This document shows, piece by piece, positions 14,129 to 21,709 of a stretch of DNA of 25,875 nt. The notes beneath the pieces are model-generated. The model was given only the letters and a program-made list of their open reading frames with translations, was not told where the DNA came from and did not search any database. The DNA comes from Planctomycetota bacterium (GTDB lineage: Bacteria; Planctomycetota; Planctomycetia; Pirellulales; Thermoguttaceae): assembly GCA_021784975.1 (NCBI GenBank), contig JAJYGU010000265.1, forward strand, positions 1 to 25,875, given 5' to 3'. Positions within the stretch are counted from its first letter, which is position 1; the number at the start of each line of letters is the position of its first letter. A program made the translations under genes and the position numbers.

Positions 14129-15286
14129 ATGCGAAGACTCGCCATACTGATGACGGTTGTGATTGTACTCGCTGCGGCCGGCGGTCGGGCCGCCGAACAA
14201 ACGGCCGCCGGGCCTCGCCTGCCGCTGATTGTCGATACCGATTTGGGCTTTGACGACTGTTCCGCAATTCTCTACCTTCTCAACCGGCCGGACGTCGATC
14301 TGCTGGCCATTACGATCGCCGGCACGGGCGAGGTGCACTGCCAGCCCGGACTCAGCAACGTCCTTCGCCTCTGCAAGCTGGCCGGCCGATATCCGCCGAC
14401 GTTTCCGGTGGCCTGCGGCGACGAAGAGCCGAGCGACGGCTACCAGGTGTTCCCTGCGCGATGGCGGAGCGATGCCGATGCGTTCTTTGGCGAGAATGTC
14501 CCCGTTTGCCCGCCCGGCTCCACGGCACACGCGGTGGAGGAGATTATCAACGTGCTCAAGGCGGCCAAGCAACCGGTCACGCTGTTGACTCTGGGGCCGC
14601 TGACCAACATTGCCGCCTTGTTCGAGCGAGCGCCGTGGGTGAAAAGCAGACTTCGCCGGATCTATATAATGGGCGGGGCGGTCAACGTGCCCGGCAACAT
14701 CCGCGTGCCGGGTGTGACCGACCATTTGAAGAACCGCGTGGCCGAATGGAATATCTACATCGATCCGGTAGCGGCCCGGTCGGTCTTTCATGCCGGACTG
14801 CCGATCTCGCTGATCGCTTTGGACGGGACCCAAAAGGTCCCGATCACCGAAGAGCGGGTCCGCCAGTTCACCCGGAGCGCCACGACGCCCGAGGCCCGAC
14901 TCATTGTCCATTGGTGCCGGCGGGAGCATCAAGGCATCCGGCAGGGAGTTTACTGTTACTGGGACACGCTGGCGGCCATGGCCGCCGTCGATGCGGACAT
15001 CTGCCGCTATACGACCTACAAGCTCGACGTGGTGGTTCGCTACGCGCCGCACGTGCCCCGCGGAGACTTGCCGGCCTTCTCGCCGCTATGCCGCAACGGC
15101 CGACCCCGCCGGGCCTTCGATGAGGCCACCGTTGGACAGACGAAGATCGCCGACGCGGGCGTGCCGATCGCGGTCTGCACCGACGCCGACGCTGCCCGGT
15201 TCTGGCAGCGTTACATCCGCGAGCTGAATCGGGAGTATCGTCGTGACACGGCGACGCGGGGAGTTGGCAGCCGCGCGGGCCACTAG
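14129..15286 (+). CDS. Secreted inosine/uridine-preferring nucleoside hydrolase family protein
   Basis: It has 385 residues. Residues 1-22 form a signal peptide. The calcium-binding motif DTDLGFDD (36-43) matches the family's DTDxGxDD. Further family signatures are TLLTLGPLTNIAAL (about 152-165), RIYIMGGAVNVPGN (175-190) and AEWNIYIDPVAA (about 206-217). The later active-site segment reads YCYWDTLAAMAAV, with the Asp conserved. The position before it, often His in classical nucleoside hydrolases, is Trp, as in some exported members. The enzyme would cleave N-ribosides outside the cytoplasm. It starts 7 nt after the MFS stop with AGGGA upstream. The last 20 or so residues are low in conservation and run into the leader of the next gene. 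Confidence 0.88.
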   Translation: MRRLAILMTVVIVLAAAGGRAAEQTAAGPRLPLIVDTDLGFDDCSAILYLLNRPDVDLLAITIAGTGEVHCQPGLSNVLRLCKLAGRYPPTFPVACGDEEPSDGYQVFPARWRSDADAFFGENVPVCPPGSTAHAVEEIINVLKAAKQPVTLLTLGPLTNIAALFERAPWVKSRLRRIYIMGGAVNVPGNIRVPGVTDHLKNRVAEWNIYIDPVAARSVFHAGLPISLIALDGTQKVPITEERVRQFTRSATTPEARLIVHWCRREHQGIRQGVYCYWDTLAAMAAVDADICRYTTYKLDVVVRYAPHVPRGDLPAFSPLCRNGRPRRAFDEATVGQTKIADAGVPIAVCTDADAARFWQRYIRELNREYRRDTATRGVGSRAGH

Positions 15287-15389
15287 CCAGCCGCCGACCG
15301 AGGGCATTATAATGAAGCGACGGAAGTTCAGGCCCGTGCAGAACGACTCTTCGAGCCCGGGCTTCCGGTGGCAGTGGGAGGGCGCGGCC

Positions 15390-15800
15390 ATGCCGGTCCC
15401 GATGGAGTTGTCGCGAATTATCATCAGTGAAGTCAACGACCAACAGGTGATCTACCTGAAGGAAGTCGACGGCGAGCGGGCCTTTCCGATTCTCATCGGC
15501 ATCTTCGAGGCCACCAGCATCGATCGGCGGGTCAAGGGCCATCCTTCCCCGCGGCCGCTGACGCACGATTTGATCGTCAGCGTGGTGGAGAACCTGGGCG
15601 GCGAGTTTCAGGATGTGATCATCAACGAATTGAAGGATCATACCTACTTCGCCCAGTTGCGAGTCCGGCACGACGGCGAATTGGTGGAAATCGACGCCCG
15701 GCCCTCCGACGCCATCGCGGTGGCGGTCACCTGCAGCCCGCCGCTGCCGATCTACGTCAACGAGGACGTCCTCAACGACGTGCTCGGAGAGCAACAGTAA
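15390..15800 (+). CDS. Bifunctional nuclease (BFN/DUF151) domain protein
   Basis: It has 136 residues from ATG 15390. The start MPVPMELSRIIISEVNDQQV and the segments YLKEVDGERAFPILIGIFEA and VEIDARPSDAIAVAVTCSPP fit the DUF151/BFN family. Some plant members have DNase and RNase activity in vitro, and the bacterial role is unclear. The frame runs upstream to 15243, overlapping the nucleoside hydrolase, but the extra residues are not conserved and GGGAGGG stands before ATG 15390. It lies 103 bp after the nucleoside hydrolase, so it may be a separate unit. Its stop TAA (15798-15800) directly abuts the stop of the convergent aspartate kinase gene. Confidence 0.88.
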   Translation: MPVPMELSRIIISEVNDQQVIYLKEVDGERAFPILIGIFEATSIDRRVKGHPSPRPLTHDLIVSVVENLGGEFQDVIINELKDHTYFAQLRVRHDGELVEIDARPSDAIAVAVTCSPPLPIYVNEDVLNDVLGEQQ

Positions 15801-17576
15801 CTAGACCATTGCGTCGGCGAACTCTTGCTTCAGCGCCGTCTGGGCCTTTTGGCCGTGGGCTCGATCGACCACCACGGTCACGCACACTTCGCTGGTGCCA
15901 ATCAACTCGACGTTGATACCCTGGTGGGCCAAGGATTGGAACATCCGGGCAGCCACGCCGGTATGACTGCGCATGCCCACCCCATACACCGACAGTTTGG
16001 CAACCTCGGGGCAATGCGTGGGCGAAGGGCTGCCCAGTCGCTTGGCCAGCTCGGTGGCGGCCCGCAAGGTTCTTTCCAAGTCCCTTTGGGCAACCGTGAC
16101 CGAGATATTGGCCCGGTTCTGCCGGCTGATGCTTTGCACGATCATGTCCACCACGATGCCTGCCTTCGCCAGGTCGTCGAAGGTTTGGGCGGCCAGGCCG
16201 GGCGTGTCGGGCAGGCCGACAAAGGTCACCCGCGACTGCGACTCGTCCAGTTCGATCGCCTCGATGACCAGGGTCTCCATACGTTCCAACCGGGCGATCA
16301 ACTTTCCGCCGTCGGAGCACGCCACGGGTTGGTTGGACGGGCCGCTTCGACCGGCGGTGGGTGGGGCGGCCTGTAGTTGAAAAGCCTGATGCACTGCCCG
16401 TAAAGCCTCCAAGGCCGACTCCCGCGAGACCAGCACCGAGATCTTGATCTGGCTGGTGGAGATCATCTGGATATTGACGCCCTTTTGGGCCAAGGCGCGG
16501 AACATGGCGCCTGCGACGCCGGGCTGAGTGGCCATCCCCAAACCGACCACCGACAGCTTGGAGACGCTTTCATCGCAGGTGTAGCCCTCGGCCCCCAACT
16601 CTTGGACCGCGGCAGCCACTGCCCGCAACGTGGCCGGCAAGTCGTCGCGGAAGACGGTAAACGAGATGTCGGCCCGGCCCTCGGCCCCTTCGTTCTGCAC
16701 GATCATGTCCAGGGCGATGTGCTTTTCGGCGACTTTCGAGAATACGCTCAGGGCGGCCCCCGGCCGGTCGGGCACGCCCAGGACCGTCACCTGGGCTTCG
16801 TTCTTCACCAGGGCCGCTCCACACACCGCCGCCCCTGGTGATTCCGGATCGACCACAATCATCGTGCCCGGGTTGTCGCTAAAGCTGCTCCGCACATGCA
16901 CGGGCACGGCAAACTTCTTGGCGAACTCGATGGAGCGGTTGTGCATCACCCCGGCGCCGGCGGTGGCCAGCTCCAGCATCTCGTCGTAGCTGATCTGGGC
17001 AACGCGGCGGGCTTCGGGAATCATCCGCGGGTCGGTGGTATAGACGCCGTCGACGTCGGTGTAGATTTCGCAGGTGTCGGCGTGCAGGGCGGCGGCCAAG
17101 GCGACCGCGGTGGTGTCGCTGCCGCCCCGGCCAAGCGTGGTAATGTTGTTGGACGCATCGATCCCCTGAAAGCCGGCGGCAATCACGATATTGCCCGCGT
17201 CCAACGCCTGGTGAATCCGCTCGGCGGAGATCGAGCGAATGCGGGCCTTGGTGTGGGTGCTATCGGTCATGATGCCCATCTGCCCCCCGGTGAGGCTGAT
17301 GGCCTGGTGCCCCAGCGAATGGATCGCCATGGCCACCAGAGCGACGCTCACCTGTTCGCCGGTGGCCAAGAGCATGTCCATTTCGCGGGCGGGCGGCTCC
17401 TCGGAAATTTGCCGGGCCAAATCGATCAGGGCGTCGGTATTCTTGCCCATCGCGCTGACCACCATCACCACCTGGTTGCCCTGGCTCTGGGCGCGAATGG
17501 CTTTTCGGGCCGCCGCCAGGATTTTCTGGCTGTCGGCCACGCTGGTGCCGCCAAACTTCTGAACGATGATAGGCAT
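15801..17576 (-). CDS. lysC: Aspartate kinase with four ACT domains
   Basis: This enzyme phosphorylates L-aspartate, the entry step to lysine, threonine, methionine and diaminopimelate. It has 591 residues from ATG 17576, against about 400-450 for usual monofunctional enzymes. The kinase domain (1-245) begins MPIIVQKFGGTSVAD and contains TLGRGGSDTTAVAL (147-160) and EIYTDVDGVYTTDPR (170-184). The C-terminal half holds two tandem pairs of ACT domains: about 255-402 and about 436-591. They are visibly duplicated (VPDRPGAALSVFS vs LPDTPGLAAQTFD; KLSVVGLGM vs KLSVYGVGM). Four-ACT aspartokinases are known from cyanobacteria and planctomycetes, and the ACT domains bind lysine or threonine for feedback control. 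The linker at 403-435 is not conserved. The gene has its own predicted promoter at 17675-17703. Confidence 0.96.
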   Translation of the reverse strand: MPIIVQKFGGTSVADSQKILAAARKAIRAQSQGNQVVMVVSAMGKNTDALIDLARQISEEPPAREMDMLLATGEQVSVALVAMAIHSLGHQAISLTGGQMGIMTDSTHTKARIRSISAERIHQALDAGNIVIAAGFQGIDASNNITTLGRGGSDTTAVALAAALHADTCEIYTDVDGVYTTDPRMIPEARRVAQISYDEMLELATAGAGVMHNRSIEFAKKFAVPVHVRSSFSDNPGTMIVVDPESPGAAVCGAALVKNEAQVTVLGVPDRPGAALSVFSKVAEKHIALDMIVQNEGAEGRADISFTVFRDDLPATLRAVAAAVQELGAEGYTCDESVSKLSVVGLGMATQPGVAGAMFRALAQKGVNIQMISTSQIKISVLVSRESALEALRAVHQAFQLQAAPPTAGRSGPSNQPVACSDGGKLIARLERMETLVIEAIELDESQSRVTFVGLPDTPGLAAQTFDDLAKAGIVVDMIVQSISRQNRANISVTVAQRDLERTLRAATELAKRLGSPSPTHCPEVAKLSVYGVGMRSHTGVAARMFQSLAHQGINVELIGTSEVCVTVVVDRAHGQKAQTALKQEFADAMV

Positions 17577-17667
17577 GGCTGAAGCGGAAACGGATGGTGG
17601 ATGTCGGTGGCGTGGAAGAACACCACGGTGCGCAGATGGGGGATAGTCCCCGAGAGCGGGCCGCAAA

Positions 17668-17683
17668 ACGTATCACCATACGT
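17668..17683. promoter_or_regulatory. Palindrome over the lysC -10 element (candidate operator)
   Basis: ACGTAT-CACC-ATACGT is a perfect 6-bp inverted repeat that covers the predicted lysC -10 (17675-17680). An overlapping TCAC-CATAC-GTGA repeat (17673-17685) adds symmetry. Its position fits a repressor site. Confidence 0.45.
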
Positions 17684-17703
17684 GATTCGGGCAATGCTTT
17701 CAA
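17675..17703 (-). promoter_or_regulatory. Predicted lysC promoter
   Basis: On the minus strand, TTGAAA (17703-17698), a 17-bp spacer and TATGGT (17680-17675) match the sigma-70 pattern. The leader to lysC would be about 90 nt. Confidence 0.6.
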
Positions 17704-17810
17704 GGCGGAAGGGCGTAAGGTGGCATCGAAGTCAACAGAGTGGTGCGTAATACCTCCCGAGATCAATTCTAATGCGGGTGTTCGACGGTTCGCCTCCTGG
17801 AAAATCACCC

Positions 17811-17840
17811 TTGACAACCGTGGCCGCCCTCGGCTATTCT
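17811..17840 (+). promoter_or_regulatory. Predicted promoter of the exopolysaccharide operon
   Basis: A perfect TTGACA (17811-17816), an 18-bp spacer and TATTCT (17835-17840) make a good sigma-70 match. The leader to the first gene would be about 205 nt and includes heptamer array H. Confidence 0.65.
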
Positions 17841-17919
17841 CCGCCCCCTGATCGTGAGGGGGTCCCGGCTCATCGGCGGCAGAAGGAGAGTGGAGAGTTA
17901 ACGGCCCAGGTCGCCCAAT

Positions 17920-17968
17920 TTTCACCTTGCATTTTGACGGTTGCTTTTTGCCTTTGCCCTCTCCCTCT
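17920..17968. repeat. Heptamer array H (TTGCCTT), seven units
   Basis: The units in register are TTTCACC, TTGCATT, TTGACGG, TTGCTTT, TTGCCTT, TGCCCTC and TCCCTCT. The array lies in the predicted 5' leader of the exopolysaccharide operon, about 85 bp before the first ATG. Its first half resembles arrays A and C, and its second half drifts to a CT-rich unit like array D. Confidence 0.7.
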
Positions 17969-18052
17969 CCGCCAGTGCGTCGTGCCATTCCACCAGCCGT
18001 CCGGGCTAATCGGACTTCACCTTAGCGGTTGTGATCTTCTCGGGACTTCGCC

Positions 18053-19171
18053 ATGACGTTGCCCCAGGCTCGTCTCGTCACCGCAAACTTAAGGTTCCTG
18101 TGGTTGGTGTTGCCAATGCTCGTCTGGGGTTCGGGTTGCGCCAGCGGCGTTTATCAGGCCTCGAAGCTGCCAGTGCAGTTCATGGCCGCCGCCCCGCTGA
18201 ACCTGGAGGCCATCAATCTTAGCGGCCTGGCCGACCGGAGCATCAGCGCCGAAGTGATTCAGCCGGGCGACGTGCTGGAAGTGACCATGGTGACCGATTA
18301 CAGCAAGCTGACTACCACCACCGCGCCGGTCCGGGTGGCCGACGATGGCGGCGTAGTGGTTCCCTTGATCGGCAAGGTGGCGGTGAGCGGACTGTCGGCC
18401 GAGCAGGCCGAGCAGGTGATCGCCGCCGAGAGCGTCAATCGCGGAGTCTTTCGCACCCCATGCATCACCGTCAGCATGAAGCAGTGCCGCACCAACAAAG
18501 TGACGGTGGTGGGGGCGGTCAACCAGCCGGGCCCCCACGATCTCCCGCGGGGTTCGAGCTCGCTCTTGGCGGCCCTGACGGCCGCTGGCGGGTTGAGTAA
18601 AGAGGCCGGCACCGAGGTGGAAATTCGGCGGACGGATTCGCGTGCGTTGCTGCCGGCTAGTCTGCCGGGCAGTCCGCCGCGGGTGGCCGGCGGCGCCGCC
18701 CCCGAGGCCGCTCTGGCCGCCTACCAGGCTGCGCCGCCCAGCCCGTCGATTCTTACCGTTAGTCTGACGGCGGCGGCTTCCGGCCAGCAGAGGCCGCCGG
18801 AGCTGCGCGACGGTGACGTGGTCTATGTGCCCAAGCGGACCCTGCCGCCGATCCACGTGTTGGGACTGGTCACCAAACCGGGCGAATTCCCCTTCCCGCC
18901 CAACCAGGAGCTTCGCGTGCTCGATGCGTTGGCCCTTGCCGGAGGAGTTTCCAACTCGGCAGCCGAAAAAGTGCTGGTGATTCGACACCTGCCAAACCAC
19001 CCGGGGCCGATTAAGATCGCGGTCAGCCTTCAGGCCGCCGAAACCGGTCAAGACAACATTACCCTGGCCCCCGATGATACCGTGATGGTCGAACAAACCC
19101 CGGCGACGGTGACCTTGGATATGCTGAAGACCTTCATTCGTCTTGGTTTTTATACCAACCCGCTCTTCTAA
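18053..19171 (+). CDS. Polysaccharide export outer-membrane lipoprotein (Wza/OPX family)
   Basis: The product (372 aa) is expected to form or gate the outer-membrane/periplasmic export channel for exopolysaccharide. A lipoprotein signal ends at Cys29 (LVWGSGC). The Poly_export domain follows, including VIQPGDVLEVTMVTDY (about 68-83) and DDGGVVVPLIGKVAVSGLS (about 97-115). Two SLBB-type segments are visible: KVTVVGAVNQPGPHDL near 149 and IHVLGLVTKPGEFPF near 266. The region between them (about 205-235) is Ala/Pro-rich and low complexity. The family acts with a Wzc-type inner-membrane partner, which is the next gene. Only a weak GGGA precedes the ATG. Confidence 0.9.
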   Translation: MTLPQARLVTANLRFLWLVLPMLVWGSGCASGVYQASKLPVQFMAAAPLNLEAINLSGLADRSISAEVIQPGDVLEVTMVTDYSKLTTTTAPVRVADDGGVVVPLIGKVAVSGLSAEQAEQVIAAESVNRGVFRTPCITVSMKQCRTNKVTVVGAVNQPGPHDLPRGSSSLLAALTAAGGLSKEAGTEVEIRRTDSRALLPASLPGSPPRVAGGAAPEAALAAYQAAPPSPSILTVSLTAAASGQQRPPELRDGDVVYVPKRTLPPIHVLGLVTKPGEFPFPPNQELRVLDALALAGGVSNSAAEKVLVIRHLPNHPGPIKIAVSLQAAETGQDNITLAPDDTVMVEQTPATVTLDMLKTFIRLGFYTNPLF

Positions 19172-19262
19172 CCGGACCGACTCCCGAAGCAATTCCGGGC
19201 CAGCAACGGCCAGCATAACTCTGCCTCGCAGTTCATCCCCCTTTGGAGCACAGAAGCCAAGG

Positions 19263-21662
19263 ATGACAGAGCCCAGCGAAAACCTGGTGATCCCGGAAGG
19301 TGTCGGAGCCCCATCCGAGTTGGAGGCCGAAACCGAGGTGAGTCTCGGCCGGCTGGTCTATTCCCTGTGGCGGTTGGTCCTGGCCGTCCGCTATCGGAAG
19401 AACCTGGTGCTGGCAGTGATGGCGACCGGCTTGACCTTAGGCGGGCTGTATTACCTGACTGCGGTGCGGCGATACGCCTCGCGGGCCGCGCTGCTGGTTT
19501 CGTATACCGGCCGCGACAAGCTGGACACCGCGCTGACCGATCGAGATTCGCTGCGGCAGAATGCCATGCCCACCTTTGTCGGCATGGTGCGGAGCGCCAA
19601 AGTACTGGGCGGGGCCATCCGGAGCCTGCCGGCCGAAGATCGCCTCGATCTGGCGGGTTGCCCGGAAGAGAACTGGGTCGAGGCGGTGCGGGCCAACTTG
19701 TCGGTACAAGCCGTCCGGGCCACCAGCATTCTGCAAATCAGTTACGCTTCCAAGAATCCGCGAGTGGCGGCCGACGTGGTGCGGGCCATAGTCCAATCTT
19801 ATCTGGACCTGATGGATCACTTCCACCGCGGGACGGCGGGCGAGATCCGCTGCATGTTGACTACCGAACGCAAGAGCCTGCTCGACGAGTTTAACCGCAA
19901 ACAACGGAAGCTGCTGGAGGTCCGGCGGCACTTCGCCGACATGGGCTTCCGCTCCGACGGGACCACTTTGCACCCGATGGTCCAGCGGGCGGTCTCCTTC
20001 AACGACGCCCTGATCGCCGTGCAGAAAGAGCGGGTGGAGCAAGAGGCCGCCTTGGCGGCCTTGCGGACCGCCCTCCGCAACGGCCAGGACCTGGGGCAGT
20101 ATGTGATGAGCGTGGCCGACAGCGTGGGCCGCGACGTACTGGCCAACACTCTGGGACTAACCGACAACCAGGCCAGCGCCTATGCGGCTATGCAGCAGGC
20201 CCTGTTGAGCGCCCAGGCCGACCTGCAGGCCATGCGCCAGAACCTGGGGCCGGCCCATCCGGACGTGGTTGCCCTGAGCGAGAAGATCCGGGCCACCCAA
20301 CAGTATCTGCAGGCCTCGCGGAACCGCGTCGAGCAAGGGGTGGCGGCCCTCCGCCACAGTCAGCTCGGACCGTGGCTGCTCGAAATCGCCCAACAGAAGC
20401 TGGCCGAGCTGCGGAGGAAGGAGCAGATTCTGCAAGCCCGCTTCGAGCAGGCTCGAAGCCAGGCCATCAACCTCAGCGGGCAAATGGCCCAGATCGAGCT
20501 GCTGGACCGCGACGTTAAGCGGCTGGGCAACATGAACGAGGTCCTGTTGAACCAGATCGCCGCCATTGATCTTCAACAAAACGGCCAGGATGTGCGGGTG
20601 ACGGTCACCGAGGAGCCGGTGGTCAACGACGCCCCGGTTTCGCCTCGGCTGGGCCGCACCGCCCTGTGCGCAGTGGTGGGCAGTTTTCTGGTGGCCCTCG
20701 GGCTGGTCACCTTGATGGACACGGTCGACGACCGCTTCCGATCGTTGGATGAGCTGCAGAGCCGCCTGGGTCTCTCGGTGCTGAGCACCATTCCGCAGTT
20801 GCCGATGCCTGCCGAAGGCGGCCTGGAGTCGTTGCCGTGCTACACCTCCCCCAAGGGGCGGGAAGGGGAGAGCTTCCGCACGCTGCGGACGGCCTTGATG
20901 CTCGCCCATCAAGAGGCGCGGCACGTGGTCCTGACCAGTTCGGAACCCGGCGACGGGAAGTCAACCGTGGTGGCCAACCTGGCGGTGTGCTTTGCCCAGG
21001 CCGACAAGCGAACGTTGGTGATCGACGCCGACCTCCGCCGGCCCGGACTAACCAACCTGCTGAAGATGCGGGGTGCCCGCGGTCTTTCGGAGGTGCTCCG
21101 CGGCAGCGGCGAGATCGGCCGCACGGCGGCGGCGCACATCAATTCCACCCCCCTGCCGCAGTTGGACGTTCTGCCCTCCGGCCCGCGGCCGGCGGATCCG
21201 GCCGAGTTGCTCACCGGTTCGCGGTTCTCGCAACTGCTGGCCTGGGCGGAGACGGTCTATGACCATGTGCTGATCGACAGCCCGCCCATGCTGGCAGCGG
21301 TGGATGCGGCGGTCATGGGCCGGGTGACGGACGGGGTGATGGTCTTGATTCAGCCCGCCAAGAATCGCCGCCGCCCGGTAATGCGGGCCATCGACCGCCT
21401 GAAGCTCATGGAGATCCCGGTGCTGGGTCTGGTAGTAAATCGGGCCGGATCGAAGGAGGACCACGGCTATTACGATTACGAATACGGTTACGGCTACCAC
21501 TACGACTACGGCGCTGTTGACGCTCGCGGCGACGAAGTCGCCGCCGGCCGGCCTGGAGATCAAGAGGTCCGTGCGGGTGGGTCGCATCCTCGGACCGTCC
21601 GGCAGTCGTTGAGCGATCGCCAGGAGTCAGCCGAACGGAGAATGCCCCGCCGAGTGGCTTGA
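19263..21662 (+). CDS. Chain-length determinant / BY-type tyrosine autokinase (Wzc-like)
   Basis: This 799-residue protein is expected to control polymer length and export through tyrosine autophosphorylation. A Wzz-type membrane segment lies at about 46-66. A long alpha-helical periplasmic part follows (about 195-440; two coiled-coil-like stretches around 200-270 and 305-435). A second membrane segment lies at about 465-485. The cytoplasmic kinase has Walker A SSEPGDGKST (559-568), Walker A' TLVIDADLRRP (584-594) and Walker B HVLIDSPPM (668-676). The C-terminal tyrosine cluster has eight tyrosines between 736 and 749 (YYDYEYGYGYHYDY). After it come about 50 polar residues. The frame is open upstream to 19143, overlapping the previous gene, but MTEPSEN at 19263 is the more natural start, with AAGG against it and GGAG further upstream. 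Its probable partner phosphatase is the PHP protein at 24455. Confidence 0.93.
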   Translation: MTEPSENLVIPEGVGAPSELEAETEVSLGRLVYSLWRLVLAVRYRKNLVLAVMATGLTLGGLYYLTAVRRYASRAALLVSYTGRDKLDTALTDRDSLRQNAMPTFVGMVRSAKVLGGAIRSLPAEDRLDLAGCPEENWVEAVRANLSVQAVRATSILQISYASKNPRVAADVVRAIVQSYLDLMDHFHRGTAGEIRCMLTTERKSLLDEFNRKQRKLLEVRRHFADMGFRSDGTTLHPMVQRAVSFNDALIAVQKERVEQEAALAALRTALRNGQDLGQYVMSVADSVGRDVLANTLGLTDNQASAYAAMQQALLSAQADLQAMRQNLGPAHPDVVALSEKIRATQQYLQASRNRVEQGVAALRHSQLGPWLLEIAQQKLAELRRKEQILQARFEQARSQAINLSGQMAQIELLDRDVKRLGNMNEVLLNQIAAIDLQQNGQDVRVTVTEEPVVNDAPVSPRLGRTALCAVVGSFLVALGLVTLMDTVDDRFRSLDELQSRLGLSVLSTIPQLPMPAEGGLESLPCYTSPKGREGESFRTLRTALMLAHQEARHVVLTSSEPGDGKSTVVANLAVCFAQADKRTLVIDADLRRPGLTNLLKMRGARGLSEVLRGSGEIGRTAAAHINSTPLPQLDVLPSGPRPADPAELLTGSRFSQLLAWAETVYDHVLIDSPPMLAAVDAAVMGRVTDGVMVLIQPAKNRRRPVMRAIDRLKLMEIPVLGLVVNRAGSKEDHGYYDYEYGYGYHYDYGAVDARGDEVAAGRPGDQEVRAGGSHPRTVRQSLSDRQESAERRMPRRVA

Positions 21663-21709
21663 TCGAGGAGAGGCGTCGTGGAGATGCACGTGCAACGGGA
21701 ACCAAGCCC

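Larger units (their letters stand above)
17577..18052. other. Divergent control region between lysC and the exopolysaccharide genes
   Basis: This 476-bp gap holds the predicted lysC promoter with a palindrome over its -10, the predicted exopolysaccharide promoter, and heptamer array H in the long plus-strand leader. The lysC leader also has two small hairpins: CGTGG/CCACG (17611-17627) and GGGGA/TCCCC (17639-17651). No gene is supported here. The expected lysC leader (about 90 nt) is too short for a lysine riboswitch. Confidence 0.65.

Noticed and set aside
12838..14145. A 435-codon open frame antisense to the MFS transporter
   Set aside because: High GC content keeps the antisense frame open. 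The product is His/Gln/Arg/Asp-rich with no domain, while the plus-strand frame encodes a clear twelve-segment transporter.
13949..15052. A 367-codon open frame antisense to the nucleoside hydrolase
   Set aside because: It is a shadow of a gene with intact catalytic motifs; the product is arginine- and proline-rich with no recognisable domain.
17577..17670. Lysine riboswitch upstream of lysC
   Set aside because: The predicted leader is about 90 nt, against roughly 170-180 nt for the lysine aptamer, and I see no five-helix layout.
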